Source: CAVSNH01 sp963729275 (lineage in GTDB: Bacteria; Actinomycetota; Acidimicrobiia; Acidimicrobiales; RAAP-2). Taken from it: a DNA stretch of 64,000 nt. Positions 35,521 through 44,269 of the stretch are shown here, one piece after another (position 1 is the stretch's first letter; the number at the start of each line of letters is the position of its first letter). The notes under the pieces are model-generated. The model searched no databases. It was not told the origin of the DNA and saw only the letters and a list, made by a program, of their open reading frames with translations. The stretch is taken from NCBI GenBank assembly GCA_963729275.1, contig CAVSNH010000013.1, forward strand, positions 682,001-746,000, written 5' to 3'. The position numbers were made by a program, and so were the translations under genes.

Positions 35521-35666
35521 CCGCGGATGGTCGCCGACGATGGCAACGGGAGAATTCGCTTCACCATCTACGTTGTTCTCGACGGCGTGGTGGCCAGAAC
35601 GGCGCGGGCGTAGACGGCTGGTAATCGGGGTTGCGGCCCCGGTTCCTTGGACAGATTCTCCGACTA

Positions 35667-36534
35667 TCACGCGGCAACCTGAGCTGTCGCTTCGTTGAAC
35701 GCCTCCCGCGGTGTGCGATGGCCCAGGCGTTCGATGAGCCACTCGTTGTTGTAGGTCTCGATGAAGGTGGCAACGGCTTGGCGGAGGTCGTCGACATCGT
35801 CACAGGGCCGAGCCCACAGGCATTGCTCCTTCAGGGTGCGGATGAAGCGCTCCCCCACACCGTTGCCCTGGGGCTCTCCGACGAAGGCGGCATCGTCCTC
35901 GATGCCCAGCCAGCTGAGGGATCCCTGGAAGTGATGGGCTCGGTATTGACTGCCCCAGTCGTGACGCAGCTTGATGCCTCTGGCGATGTTCGGTCCGAGG
36001 CGGCCGAAGCGATCGATGACGGCGTCATAGACGGGCTGGAGGGCGGCGAAGCGGTTCCCCACCTTGGCCACATGGGCCCAGGCCTCGTCGGTGTAGTGAT
36101 CGACCAGGACGAAGACCCACACCCAGCCGTCCTCTCTCGTCCAGGCCATGGTGGCGTCCGTCCTCCAGCGCAGGTTCGGGGCATCGGTGATGACCTTGCC
36201 GTCGTGCATCCGAGGAGGACGGCGCTTGGCCACCCGCTGGGGAGCGAGCACACTGGCGTTGCCCATGAGGCGCAGCACCCGGTTCTTGCCTACGCGCAGC
36301 TGCTGTTCTCGGCGCCGGTGGGCCCCGCACCTTTCGATGTCCCTCGCCGGCAAAGGAGCACTCGGTGATCACCCCTCGGATCCGCTCGGTGAGCTCGTCG
36401 TCGCTCACCAGGGTCTTCGGACCGGGCCGGACCCCGAGCGCATCACCCCGGCAGCGCCGGTGATAGATCGTCGAGCGGGGAGCGCCGGTCACCCGGCAGA
36501 CGGTGGCCAGGGGAATCTCCATCTCGGTGCTCAC
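35667..36534 (-). pseudogene. IS3-family transposase OrfB, frameshifted
   Basis: The 5' part (ATG 36534) reads PLATVCRVTGAPRSTIYHRR and CSFAGEGHRKV, the start of OrfB. The rest continues in another frame with RREQQLRVGKNRVLRLMGN, the DDE catalytic domain (first Asp in WRTDATMAW, second Asp in LRHDWGSQYRAHHF, Glu in GVGERFIRTLKEQCLW) and the C-terminus TYNNEWLIERLGHRTPREAF. Deleting one base from the CCCC at 36323-36326 joins them. Inactive as it stands. Overlaps orfA by 4 nt (ATGA), as in intact IS3 elements. Confidence 0.8.
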
Positions 36535-36867
36535 CGCGGCCGCTTCTGCGGCGGCATCTGGAGCCTCCTTTTTTCGGCCACCTTCTTCCAGATCTCGTTC
36601 TCCAAGGTCAGCTCGCCGATCTTGCGCTCGGCGTCTCGGAGCCTTCGGTCCTCCTCGGTGGTGGCCCGCTTTCCCTTCAAGCCCTCCTTCCCAGCGTCCA
36701 AGAACTCGTCTCGCCAGGCAGCCAGTCGGTGGGCGTCGACTCCCACCTCCCGGCTCACCTCCTCGAGCTCTCGCCCCGCAGGAGGCGGAGGCCTACGTCG
36801 AGCTTCTTGTGCGCTGACCACCGGTTGTTCGACCGGAAGTCAGCCCCACCCCGTCGTTCACCGTCAT
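36531..36867 (-). pseudogene. IS3-family transposase OrfA, frameshifted
   Basis: The N-terminal HTH part reads RSNNRWSAHKKLDVGLRLLRGE in one frame, the usual OrfA opening. It then shifts near 36770 to a second frame with ELEEVSREVGVDAHRLAAWR and the leucine-zipper part LRDAERKIGELTLENEIWKK. One base is missing from the junction. A start ATG with sense (36867) is in yet another frame, so there may be a third lesion nearby. The gene cannot make a functional OrfA. Confidence 0.7.
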
Positions 36868-37256
36868 GAGAGCCATCTTGGCTCCTCTCTATTCGGTGTC
36901 CGACGAACCCGGGTGCGCGCCAGCACGAAGTTGCAGACAAGAGAATCCGAATCCGTGGGATTTTCGTGGGATGTCGAGGAGCCAGTTCGGTACGACCCGT
37001 TTTTCGGGTGTGCCGGGTAATGCAGTCCGAAACTTCGGCGGTGGCGATGGCCGTCATGCCACTCTCCATGAGACCGACGATCGCCCCGCCGACCTCCGCC
37101 GAGGCGGACTCCAGCGAGGGCGTCCAGTCGGATCCGAACGACAGCGCAGCCTTCGCGTTGACGACCTGCTGCCTCGGACTGGTGTAGGGGAGCCTCCAAA
37201 CAGGGTGCCAGGCGAACTATTGACTGGATATATACACTCAGAGTATTCTCTTAGGT
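36868..37256. other. intergenic region between the IS remnant and the PadR operon
   Basis: Nothing is confidently coding. A minus-strand frame running from about 37200 to 36960 reads QQVVNAKAALSFGSDWTPS and may be the eroded end of some gene, but I cannot assign it. A PadR operator-like palindrome is at 37232-37246. Confidence 0.4.
37232..37246. promoter_or_regulatory. PadR operator-like palindrome
   Basis: ATACACTCAGAGTAT is symmetric at six of seven base pairs (ATAC...GTAT with an inner CT..AG). It ends 10 bp before the PadR start codon, in an AT-rich patch (GATATATACACT) that could be the promoter -10 region. PadR-type sites usually have the same ATAC/ATGT-type outer arms. Confidence 0.5.
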
Positions 37257-37781
37257 ATGAGCGTCCCCATGGCCCTGCTCGGCCTCCTCGATCGCGAACC
37301 GAGCCACGGCTACGACCTGAAGCGCGATTACGACACCTACTTCGGGCGCGGCCGGCCGCTGCCCTACGGCCAGGTGTATGCCACGCTCTCCCGCCTGGCG
37401 AGAGACGGTAAGGCGATCGTCGGCGACGCCGAGCCAGGAGCGGGTCCCGAGCGCAAGCGGTACAACATCACCGAGACCGGCCGGAGTGAGGTCGAGGCGT
37501 GGCTCTCCGAGCCCATCCCCGCCGAGCCCCACCTGCAGACCGATCTGTTCGTGAAGGTCGTCCTGTCGCTGATGCTCGGTCGCCCGGCCGAGGAGTACCT
37601 GGACGCCCAGCGCGCTGCACACCTGCACCGGATGCGCGAGCTCACAGAACTCAAGCAAAAAGGAACCCTGATCGATTCGCTCCTCGCCGACCACGGTCTG
37701 TTCCACCTCGAGGCCGACCTCCGCTGGATCGACCTCACGACGGATCGCCTCACCGCACTCGCCACGGAGGTTGCCTCATGA
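37257..37781 (+). CDS. PadR-family regulator
   Basis: 174 residues. The winged helix begins MALLGLLDREPSHGYDLKRD and contains GQVYATLSRLARDG and the wing PERKRYNITETGRSEVEAWL, all PadR hallmarks. The C-terminal helices (AAHLHRMRELTELKQK) form the dimerisation domain. First gene of a four-gene operon with ATGA overlaps; it probably controls the ABC exporter behind it through the palindrome at 37232-37246. Confidence 0.92.
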   Translation: MSVPMALLGLLDREPSHGYDLKRDYDTYFGRGRPLPYGQVYATLSRLARDGKAIVGDAEPGAGPERKRYNITETGRSEVEAWLSEPIPAEPHLQTDLFVKVVLSLMLGRPAEEYLDAQRAAHLHRMRELTELKQKGTLIDSLLADHGLFHLEADLRWIDLTTDRLTALATEVAS

Positions 37782-38494
37782 ACACGCCCAACGGTTCTGC
37801 CCTCATCCCGCCCGGTGGCACCATCATCGAGGCGAAGGACCTCGTGCTCTCTTTCGGCGAGACCCCGGCGCTGCGCGACGCTAGCCTGTCCGTGCAGCGG
37901 GGCGAGATCGTGGCCGTCATGGGCCCGAGCGGATCGGGCAAGTCGACGCTGCTCTTCTGCCTCGCCGGCATCCTGGCCCCCGCGTCGGGCCGAGTGATCT
38001 TCGACGGGCAGCGCATCGACGCGCTGCGCGAGGAGCAGCGAAGCCGACTCCGCCGAGACCGTTTCGGCTTCGTCTTCCAGTTCGGCCAGCTCGTCCCGGA
38101 GCTCACAGCCGAGGAAAACGTCGCCCTCCCACTCCTTCTGGGCGGGATGCGCCGCCAACAGGCCCTGGCCCGAGCGCGGAGCTGGTTCGCCCGGCTCGAG
38201 CTCGACGGGCTGGAAAGCCACCGGGCGGGCGAGATGTCAGGGGGCCAGGCCCAGCGGGTCGCCCTCGCCCGGGGCATGGTCGCGCAGCCCGACGTGCTGT
38301 TCGCCGACGAGCCCACCGGCTCGCTTGACTCCCTGACCGGTGAGCTCGTCATGAACTTGATGACCAGCGTGGCCCGCGAGGAGGGGATCACGGTCGTCCT
38401 CGTCACCCACGAACCCCGCGTCGCCGCCTACGCCGACCGCGAGGTGATCGTGCGCGACGGCCGGATCGCCAGCCCAGTGGCGGTCGGTGCATGA
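37778..38494 (+). CDS. ABC transporter ATPase (LolD/MacB-like)
   Basis: 238 residues. Walker A GPSGSGKST (about 49-57), Q-loop FGFVFQFGQLVPELTAEEN, signature MSGGQAQRVALARGM, Walker B VLFADEPTGSLD and switch His in LVTHEPR: the LolD/MacB subgroup, which drives mechanotransmission or export rather than import. Start ATG overlaps the PadR stop as ATGA, with CGGAGG as ribosome site. Partner of the FtsX-type permease that follows by another ATGA overlap. Confidence 0.93.
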   Translation: MNTPNGSALIPPGGTIIEAKDLVLSFGETPALRDASLSVQRGEIVAVMGPSGSGKSTLLFCLAGILAPASGRVIFDGQRIDALREEQRSRLRRDRFGFVFQFGQLVPELTAEENVALPLLLGGMRRQQALARARSWFARLELDGLESHRAGEMSGGQAQRVALARGMVAQPDVLFADEPTGSLDSLTGELVMNLMTSVAREEGITVVLVTHEPRVAAYADREVIVRDGRIASPVAVGA

Positions 38495-40725
38495 TCCGGC
38501 TCGGCCTCCGGCTGACCTTGGGGAGTGGTCGTGAAGCCCTCCTGCGGGTCCTCGTCACCGCTGCTGCGGTCGCCCTCGGCGTCGGCTTGTTGCTGGCCGC
38601 CTTGGCCGGGATCAATGGTCTCCACGCCCAGAGCGATCGGGGTGCCTGGCTGAACTCGGCGGTGCAGCCGACACCGCCGACCTCGCACGCCAGCGGCCTG
38701 TGGTGGGAACCGAGCACCGACTCGTTCGGAGGTCAGCTCATCGACCAGATCGACGTCGCGGCGGCCGGGCCGGGCGCGCCCATCCCTCCCGGAATGTCCC
38801 GCCTGCCTGGTCCGGGCCAGTACTTCGCCTCGCCCGAGCTGGTGAGCCTGCTTCGCTCCCAGCCCGCCGACGAGCTGCGTGATCGATACCCCGGTCGGCT
38901 GGTGGGCACCATCGGCAGCGCGGGACTGCCGTCGCCGAACTCTTTGATCATCGTCATCGGTCACAGCGTCGGCCAGCTCTCGATGCAGCCGGCTGCCATC
39001 GAGATCGGGGCGATCCACCGCGACCTGGCCAATTGCTATGGCTGCCAGAGCGTGGCCGGGAGCGGGCCAGTTCTGGAATTCATCCTGGTCGGCGGGGCCG
39101 TGGCGCTCGTGCTGCCGGTTGTGATCCTGATTGCGACGGCGAGCCGACTGTCCGACGTCCGGCGCGAAGAGCGCTTCGCCTCTATGCGGCTGGTCGGCGC
39201 CACTCCTCGCCAGATCTCGACGATTTCGGCCGTCGAAGCCGTCATCGCGGCCCTCGCCGGAGTCGTCCTCGGATTCGGACTCTTCTTCGCAGTCCGACCA
39301 CTGCTGTACCACGTGCCGTTCACCGGGGCCCCGATGGCGCAGGGTGACCTGTCCCTTCACGCCGTCGACATCCTCATCGCGGTGGTCGGAGTCCCCATCG
39401 CCGCCGTCGTCACCTCACGTCTCGCGCTCCGCCGGGTACAGATTTCGCCGCTAGGAGTGACGCGACGGGTCAGCAGGCGCCCACCGGGGATCGCCAGGAT
39501 CGTTCCCTTGTTGGCAGGTATCGCCTTCCTCGCCTACTTCGACGCGGCCGGAAAGCCCGGCGCCATCGGTAGCCAGCTCCTCGAGCCCCTCATTGGATTC
39601 GCGCTGCTGATCGTGGGTCTGGTTCTGGCCGGGCCGTGGTTCACAACGGCTGGGTCGCGGATCATGGTCAAAAGAGCGAGTCGCCCCGCCACGCTCATCG
39701 CCGGTCGACACCTCCTCGACAATCCCAAGGCTGCCTTCCGCTTTGTCAGTGGCCTCGTCATTGCCCTCTTCGTCGCCAGCGCGGCGATCGGTGCCCTCAG
39801 CTCGGTGACGCAAGTAACCGGAGGGGGCAGCGCCAACTCCAGTCTGAGTACCATCGCTGACCCGTTCTGCACCTATTCGACCACCGACTGCCCCACGGCG
39901 TCCGTGGTGGCTTCCATCCCTCCCTCGGTCCTTAACGAACTCCGGGCGACGCCGGGGGTGCATGGGGTGGCGTTGGTCCATGAGGCTCCCAACCAGACGC
40001 AAGAGGGGCGATCGTTCGGGGTCGTCGCGTGTGACGAACTCGCCAAGACTCCAGCCATCGGCCGATGCGCACCGCGGGTCACCGTGGCGTCCGTCGGATA
40101 CTTCCTCTCGAAGGTCCTGGGGCACACCGCCAACGCGCCGACCACGACCTGGCCCTCTTGGAACCTGTCGGCGACGCAGCTCGCATCCCTCCCCGTGAGC
40201 GCGGTCGTCGTCGCGACGAACGGGTCTTCGGGTGCAATCGAAAGGGTACGAACGGAGCTCGAGCGCGCATTCCCGCTCCAAGGCACACCAGTGACCGTGG
40301 AGGCACTCGATCCCTCGACGGCGCGCCTGCTGACCATGATCCAAGCCATGACCGACGTGATCATCGTGGCCAGTCTGATCATCGCTGCGTGCAGCCTGGC
40401 CGTGAACATCGCGGCCGGTCTCACTGAGCGGAGGCGGCCATTCAGCCTGCTCAGACTTACGGGGGTCCCGCGAAAACTCCTGCACCGGGTCGTGACGCTG
40501 GAGAGTGCGCTGCCCCTGCTCGTCGTGGCTGCGGTCTCCATCGTCGTCGGGCTGCTGGCGGCCGCCCTTTACCTGCACTCGCAGGTAGGTCTCGCCTTCA
40601 GCCTTCCGGGATTCTCCTACTGGACCACGGTGATCGGAGGGCTGGCCGCGTCGATGGCGATCATCGCCGCGACGTTCCCCATCCTCGATCGGATCACGGG
40701 GCCCGAGGTCGCCCGGAACGAGTGA
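38491..40725 (+). CDS. FtsX-like ABC permease
   Basis: 744 residues. Two FtsX/MacB permease cores: about residues 195-330 (VALVLPVVILIATASRLSDVRREERFASMRLVGAT, the usual RxxGA box) and the C-terminal core near 610-740 (LIIAACSLAVNIAAGLTERRRPFSLLRLTGVPRKLL). A large extracellular loop separates the helices. It pairs with the ATPase encoded before it; such complexes export small molecules, peptides or lipoproteins or signal stress. ATG overlaps the ATPase stop as ATGA. Confidence 0.9.
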   Translation: MIRLGLRLTLGSGREALLRVLVTAAAVALGVGLLLAALAGINGLHAQSDRGAWLNSAVQPTPPTSHASGLWWEPSTDSFGGQLIDQIDVAAAGPGAPIPPGMSRLPGPGQYFASPELVSLLRSQPADELRDRYPGRLVGTIGSAGLPSPNSLIIVIGHSVGQLSMQPAAIEIGAIHRDLANCYGCQSVAGSGPVLEFILVGGAVALVLPVVILIATASRLSDVRREERFASMRLVGATPRQISTISAVEAVIAALAGVVLGFGLFFAVRPLLYHVPFTGAPMAQGDLSLHAVDILIAVVGVPIAAVVTSRLALRRVQISPLGVTRRVSRRPPGIARIVPLLAGIAFLAYFDAAGKPGAIGSQLLEPLIGFALLIVGLVLAGPWFTTAGSRIMVKRASRPATLIAGRHLLDNPKAAFRFVSGLVIALFVASAAIGALSSVTQVTGGGSANSSLSTIADPFCTYSTTDCPTASVVASIPPSVLNELRATPGVHGVALVHEAPNQTQEGRSFGVVACDELAKTPAIGRCAPRVTVASVGYFLSKVLGHTANAPTTTWPSWNLSATQLASLPVSAVVVATNGSSGAIERVRTELERAFPLQGTPVTVEALDPSTARLLTMIQAMTDVIIVASLIIAACSLAVNIAAGLTERRRPFSLLRLTGVPRKLLHRVVTLESALPLLVVAAVSIVVGLLAAALYLHSQVGLAFSLPGFSYWTTVIGGLAASMAIIAATFPILDRITGPEVARNE

Positions 40726-41123
40726 TCACAATGGCCAAACCGAAGAGTGCCGTTCGTCGGGCCCAATTGACCGTCCTCACGGCACTCGCAGCACTCTGTG
40801 CGGGGGTGTCGTTGGCCGGCTGTTCGTCGCCTCCGGACAAGGGAACCCTTGACGGCACACTCCAGGCTGTCGCTGGTCCGGCTGGGACGGGGCCGCTACC
40901 GCTCAGCGGCTCCGTCACGTTCCATGGGTCGGACGGAAACATCGCCACCATCGATCTCTCCGCCAATGGCCGGTTCTCAGCCCATCTGCCCGTCGGTCGC
41001 TACACCGTCGCAGGGCGGAGTCCCCAGTTCAAAGGGGGTGCCGGCGAGTGTCAGGCACCAGGACCGGTCACCGTGACCAACGACGTCACGAGCCGCGTAG
41101 AGATCGATTGCCAGGAGAGCTAG
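40722..41123 (+). CDS. small lipoprotein with carboxypeptidase-regulatory-like domain
   Basis: 133 residues. Signal and lipobox: LAALCAGVSLAGC, Cys34. The mature part resembles a carboxypeptidase regulatory-like (transthyretin-fold) domain: SGSVTFHGSDGNIATIDLSANGRFSAHLPVGRYTVAG-like strand pattern, and has two cysteines (GECQAPG and IDCQES) likely forming a disulfide. The GTG at 40722 overlaps the permease stop as GTGA; ATG 40731 is the other start. Translational coupling links it to the exporter. Confidence 0.75.
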   Translation: MITMAKPKSAVRRAQLTVLTALAALCAGVSLAGCSSPPDKGTLDGTLQAVAGPAGTGPLPLSGSVTFHGSDGNIATIDLSANGRFSAHLPVGRYTVAGRSPQFKGGAGECQAPGPVTVTNDVTSRVEIDCQES

Positions 41124-41132
41124 GGCCGTTCA

Positions 41133-41215
41133 CGGGTTAGGTAACCCGCCCGCGACTCCCTGACCCGGGACCGTGCCAAGTGCCGACCGCTGATGCCCGC
41201 GACGGTCGCCGCGGG
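41133..41215. terminator. two hairpins between convergent genes
   Basis: CGGGTTAGGTAACCCG (41133-41148) can form a 6-bp stem with a 4-nt loop. CCCGCG and CGCGGG at 41196-41215 form a second. They lie between the lipoprotein stop and the PPOX stop, where two transcripts meet. No U-run, so the assignment is tentative. Confidence 0.4.
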
Positions 41216-41217
41216 AA

Positions 41218-41634
41218 TCAGCCCTGGAGCGTGATCACGACGCCGGTGTCCGCATAGGGAAAGGGGCCCTTGCCCAGATGTCGCACACTGTCCAGCAGCC
41301 GGGTGATCGGCACCATCAGGCCGTACTTGGCCTTCACCGTGGACGTGATCGCCTCGAAGTCCGGACCGGAGGTCACCAGCTCAACGGTGCCGGTCACCGG
41401 CGTGGTGCCGGCTTTGACCCGGCCTCGGACGTCGCTCGGCTGCAGTGTCACGCTCGGGTTGTTCCGTAGCCGCTTGGCCTTGCCGGAGGCCGAGGACGTC
41501 AAGAGGCCGACCCGGCCGCCGTCGAGCGGGACGGTCCAGGTCGCCGTCGCGACCGCCACCCCGGTCTTGCGGAAGGTGGCCACGGACACGTACTTCTCCT
41601 GCGAGATCGTCTGTTCGGCGTTGCTGCCAGTCAT
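41218..41634 (-). CDS. PPOX-class (FMN/F420-binding) split-barrel protein
   Basis: 138 residues. The pyridoxamine-phosphate-oxidase-like split barrel starts YVSVATFRKTGVAVATATWT and continues with GRVGLLTSSASGKAKRLRNNPSVTLQPSDVRG-like strand pairs, the pattern of PPOX-class F420-dependent proteins. F420-binding versions are common in actinobacteria, but the cofactor cannot be assigned from this sequence alone. ATG 41634 follows GGAGAGGAGAAGCAG. A 100-bp gap separates it from the sigma-factor gene upstream on the same strand. Confidence 0.82.
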   Translation of the reverse strand: MTGSNAEQTISQEKYVSVATFRKTGVAVATATWTVPLDGGRVGLLTSSASGKAKRLRNNPSVTLQPSDVRGRVKAGTTPVTGTVELVTSGPDFEAITSTVKAKYGLMVPITRLLDSVRHLGKGPFPYADTGVVITLQG

Positions 41635-41734
41635 CTGCTTCTCCTCTCCAATGTGATCTCCGAGATCGGGATCTGCCTTTGGTGAGAGGACGAACGGCGA
41701 AACCAGTAGAGGACACCTGCGCCCCTGGAATCTG

Positions 41735-42997
41735 TCAGGTGGGGTCCGGCCTCACGTCGAGGAGACGGGACAGAAGCAGACGTCGTTCGCCCTCGGTGGG
41801 CGCCAACGAGGCAGCGGTTTCCAGCTCTCCGGCAGCCTCTGCCGTCCGGCCAAGCCGTCGGAGATTGTCGGCCAGAGCGGCGTGCCAGAGATGGGAAAGT
41901 TCCAGCCCGACGATGGCCTCCAGCGCCGCAAGCCCGTGTTCGGGCCCGTCGCGCTCAGTCACCGCAACGGCCCGGTTGAGCGCCACGACCGGGTTGGCCC
42001 CGGCCGACCCGAGCAGGTCGTACAGCCCGATGATCCGGTCCCAGTCGGTCTCGGACCAGCGTGTAGCGGTGGAATGGGCCGCCGCCAAGTGAGCCTGAAG
42101 TTGGTAGAGCCCAGCCGTACCGCCCGACAAGATGACGACCCTAGACAACCACCGCGATCCCTCCGCAATCGCCTCCCGGTTCCATCGACCGCGGTCCTGG
42201 TCGGCAAGGGTCGCGACGTGGCCCTGGTCGTCGCTTCGCGCCGGAGTGCGAGCTGAGGTGAACAACAACAGAGCCAGCAAAGACAGCACCTCGGGCTCGT
42301 CGGGCATCAACTCCACCAACAAGCGGGCCAGGCGGACGGCCTCGGCCTCCAGATCCACCCGGGCGACCGCGTTCCCGCCGGTCGGGGCGTGGGCCTCGGT
42401 GGCGATCAGGTACACCACGGCCAGCACCGCGGCCAGACGATCGGGGAGCTCCGCGTCGGAAGGAATTGCATAAGGGATGTGGGCGGTGGCGATCTTGGAC
42501 CTCGCCCGTACCAGGCGCTTGGCCATGGTGGCCTCGGGTACCAAGAAGGCTCGGGCGATGGCATCCACTTCGAGGCGGGCCAGCGTGCGCAAGGCCAAGG
42601 CCACCTGGGCCTCTCGGCTGAGAGCGGGGTGGCAACAGGTGAAGATCAAGCGCAGCATGTCGTCTCGCAACTGGCTCTCGGTCTCCATCGCGTCGATCAC
42701 CTCCTCCATCTGGTCTTTCGCGCGCTCCGTTCCCCCTCGGAACGCCGCCGTCTCCTTGTCGGTTCTGGTCGACTCCCGTCTCAGGAGATCGAGCGCCTTG
42801 CGCCGAGCCACCACGGTCAGCCACGCTCGGGGGTTGTCCGGGATCCCCGACCCTGGCCAGGCGCCCAAGGCAGCGATCGTGGCCTCAGAGAGCGCGTCTT
42901 CGGCCACCGGCAAGTCGCCGAGCTGGCGCACCAGGGCGGCCAGCACTCTCGGGCCTTCCTCCCTGAGCACTTCGACCAGGGCGGCGCTGGCGTCCAC
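41735..42997 (-). CDS. ECF42-type RNA polymerase sigma factor
   Basis: About 420 residues from GTG 42997. Region 2: LVRQLGDLPVAEDALSEATIAALGAWP and NPRAWLTVVARRKALDLLRR. Region 4: ALRTLARLEVDAIARAFLVPEATMAKRLVRAR. The remaining half is a long helical extension (TPR-like) with RAVAVTERDGPEHGLAALE, a feature of ECF42 sigma factors. These are encoded beside a DGPF/YCII protein, as here (43008-43367), and have no anti-sigma factor. The two stop/start positions are 10 nt apart, so the pair is cotranscribed. Confidence 0.92.
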   Translation of the reverse strand: MDASAALVEVLREEGPRVLAALVRQLGDLPVAEDALSEATIAALGAWPGSGIPDNPRAWLTVVARRKALDLLRRESTRTDKETAAFRGGTERAKDQMEEVIDAMETESQLRDDMLRLIFTCCHPALSREAQVALALRTLARLEVDAIARAFLVPEATMAKRLVRARSKIATAHIPYAIPSDAELPDRLAAVLAVVYLIATEAHAPTGGNAVARVDLEAEAVRLARLLVELMPDEPEVLSLLALLLFTSARTPARSDDQGHVATLADQDRGRWNREAIAEGSRWLSRVVILSGGTAGLYQLQAHLAAAHSTATRWSETDWDRIIGLYDLLGSAGANPVVALNRAVAVTERDGPEHGLAALEAIVGLELSHLWHAALADNLRRLGRTAEAAGELETAASLAPTEGERRLLLSRLLDVRPDPT

Positions 42998-43007
42998 GGC
43001 CGGACGC

Positions 43008-43367
43008 CTAGGCGTGGTGTGGCGCGATCGGGCGGAGTTCGATCTTGCCCCTCCAAGCGGCCGGGATCTGGACCGCCCAGGCGATCGCCTCGTCAAGATC
43101 CGCCGTCTCCAGCACGAAGTAGCCGGCCAGGACTTCTTTTGCCTCCGCGTACGGACCGTCTGTCAACATCACGTCGCCACCCCTGCCGCCCGAAACGGTG
43201 ATGGTGGTCGACATGGTCACCGGGTGAAGCGCCTCACCGGCCCGCATCACTCCCGCTTCGGTGGCCCGCCGGGCGAACTCCGTATATTCGGGAGAGAACT
43301 CGGTCTCGGGAGGCTCGTCCCAGTACCGGTCTCGGTCGTAGTAACACAAAGCCACATACAGCGCCAT
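43008..43367 (-). CDS. DGPF/YCII-family protein, ECF42 partner
   Basis: 119 residues with MLTDGPYAEAKEVLAGYFVLE, the DGPF motif that names the family, on a YCII-like ferredoxin-type fold. ATG 43367 follows GAGGAAGGAAG. Established ECF42 literature links these proteins to the sigma factor as likely regulators or target-pathway proteins; the mechanism is unknown. Confidence 0.92.
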   Translation of the reverse strand: MALYVALCYYDRDRYWDEPPETEFSPEYTEFARRATEAGVMRAGEALHPVTMSTTITVSGGRGGDVMLTDGPYAEAKEVLAGYFVLETADLDEAIAWAVQIPAAWRGKIELRPIAPHHA

Positions 43368-43548
43368 CGTCAGAACTTCCTTCCTCTACTTCGCGGACAT
43401 CTAACGTCTACTCGACGATCAAGGCTGTACCAGGAGGACAGGGCGTTTCGGCCGAATCCCACTCGCGACCGTAACTCGATCCGGCCAGGTCCCCCGGGCG
43501 CGAGTCGGCTTCCCACTGAACTCGGGAAGCCGCCTCGTACCCCGATCG

Positions 43549-43956
43549 CTAGTTCGCGGCGCTGTAGTGGTAGGCCGCGACAAGCCAGCGGCCGTCGCGC
43601 TTGGCCAGCACCCAGGTGGCCCGAACCGTGGCCTCGCTCGGCACAGCGTTCTGTCCGGGAAAAACGATCCCGCCCTCGCTGATCACGATGGCCGTGTCCT
43701 CGTTGAGGAACCGGACGTCTCGAGGTTGGTCGATCACCCGCGATCCCTTGAGCGGACCCGCGAACCCACCGGCCATGGTGCTCTGGATCTCTCGCCGGTC
43801 CTTCTTGTAGACGCCGGGCTGGACCACGCTGGCATCGTCGAGGTAGTCGGCCACGAACGCCTCGGCGTCGTTCGCCTCCCACGCTTCGTACACGCCCTTG
43901 AGGACGCCCAGAACGGCCTGCTGATCTGCCTTTGATCCAATTGTCTTACTTGTCAT
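43549..43956 (-). CDS. SnoaL-like / SgcJ-type protein
   Basis: 135 residues: AVLGVLKGVYEAWEANDAEAFVADYLDDASVVQPGVYKKDR-type opening of an NTF2-like fold, followed by strands ending WVLAKRDGRWLVAAYHYSAAN. The SgcJ/EcaC group is annotated as oxidoreductase or lipocalin-like; no reaction can be claimed. ATG 43956 with AGGAAATCC before it; the frame that extends further upstream to 44301 is not used. It is in the same direction as the DGPF pair. Confidence 0.78.
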   Translation of the reverse strand: MTSKTIGSKADQQAVLGVLKGVYEAWEANDAEAFVADYLDDASVVQPGVYKKDRREIQSTMAGGFAGPLKGSRVIDQPRDVRFLNEDTAIVISEGGIVFPGQNAVPSEATVRATWVLAKRDGRWLVAAYHYSAAN

Positions 43957-44269
43957 GGATTTCCTCGTTTCACTCCTCGGAGTGGCGACCGCCACTCGTC
44001 TGATAGACGGACAGGCCCGGTGGTAGAGGACACCAGCCTCGAAGGAACCCTCGTAGACCTCGACTTCGTGTCCAGGGTCCGTCTGCTTGACGGGCGTCGT
44101 CGGCCGGGGGCGAGTGACGACGCAGGGAGCCATTGCGGTCGTTCGACGGCCTCGCCGAGTGCGTTGATGGCGCTTATCTGAGTCTGGCCAGACCTGCTCA
44201 CTGAAAATCCCCAGCCTGTGGCTGCTGTCGGCGTGTCCGCCGGTGATCTGGTTGAGGCCCCTCCGAGGC

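Larger units (their letters stand above)
35667..36867 (-). mobile_element. IS3-family insertion sequence remnant
   Basis: Two overlapping transposase frames (orfA, orfB) on the minus strand with the IS3-type organisation, both broken by frameshifts. Terminal inverted repeats and a target duplication were looked for and not found, so the ends are those of the coding remnants, not of the element. Confidence 0.7.

Noticed and set aside
35630..36870. Terminal inverted repeats of the IS3 element
   Set aside because: A weak similarity (CGGGGT-G-GG) between the two ends was seen, but not enough to define ends.
36960..37200. Minus-strand fragment with GSDWTPS, perhaps amidohydrolase-like
   Set aside because: Only a short motif resembles that family and the rest does not align by eye.
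39451..40578. A 375-codon minus-strand open frame
   Set aside because: It is antisense to the well-defined FtsX permease, whose membrane motifs are clear; GC-rich genes often leave the opposite strand open.
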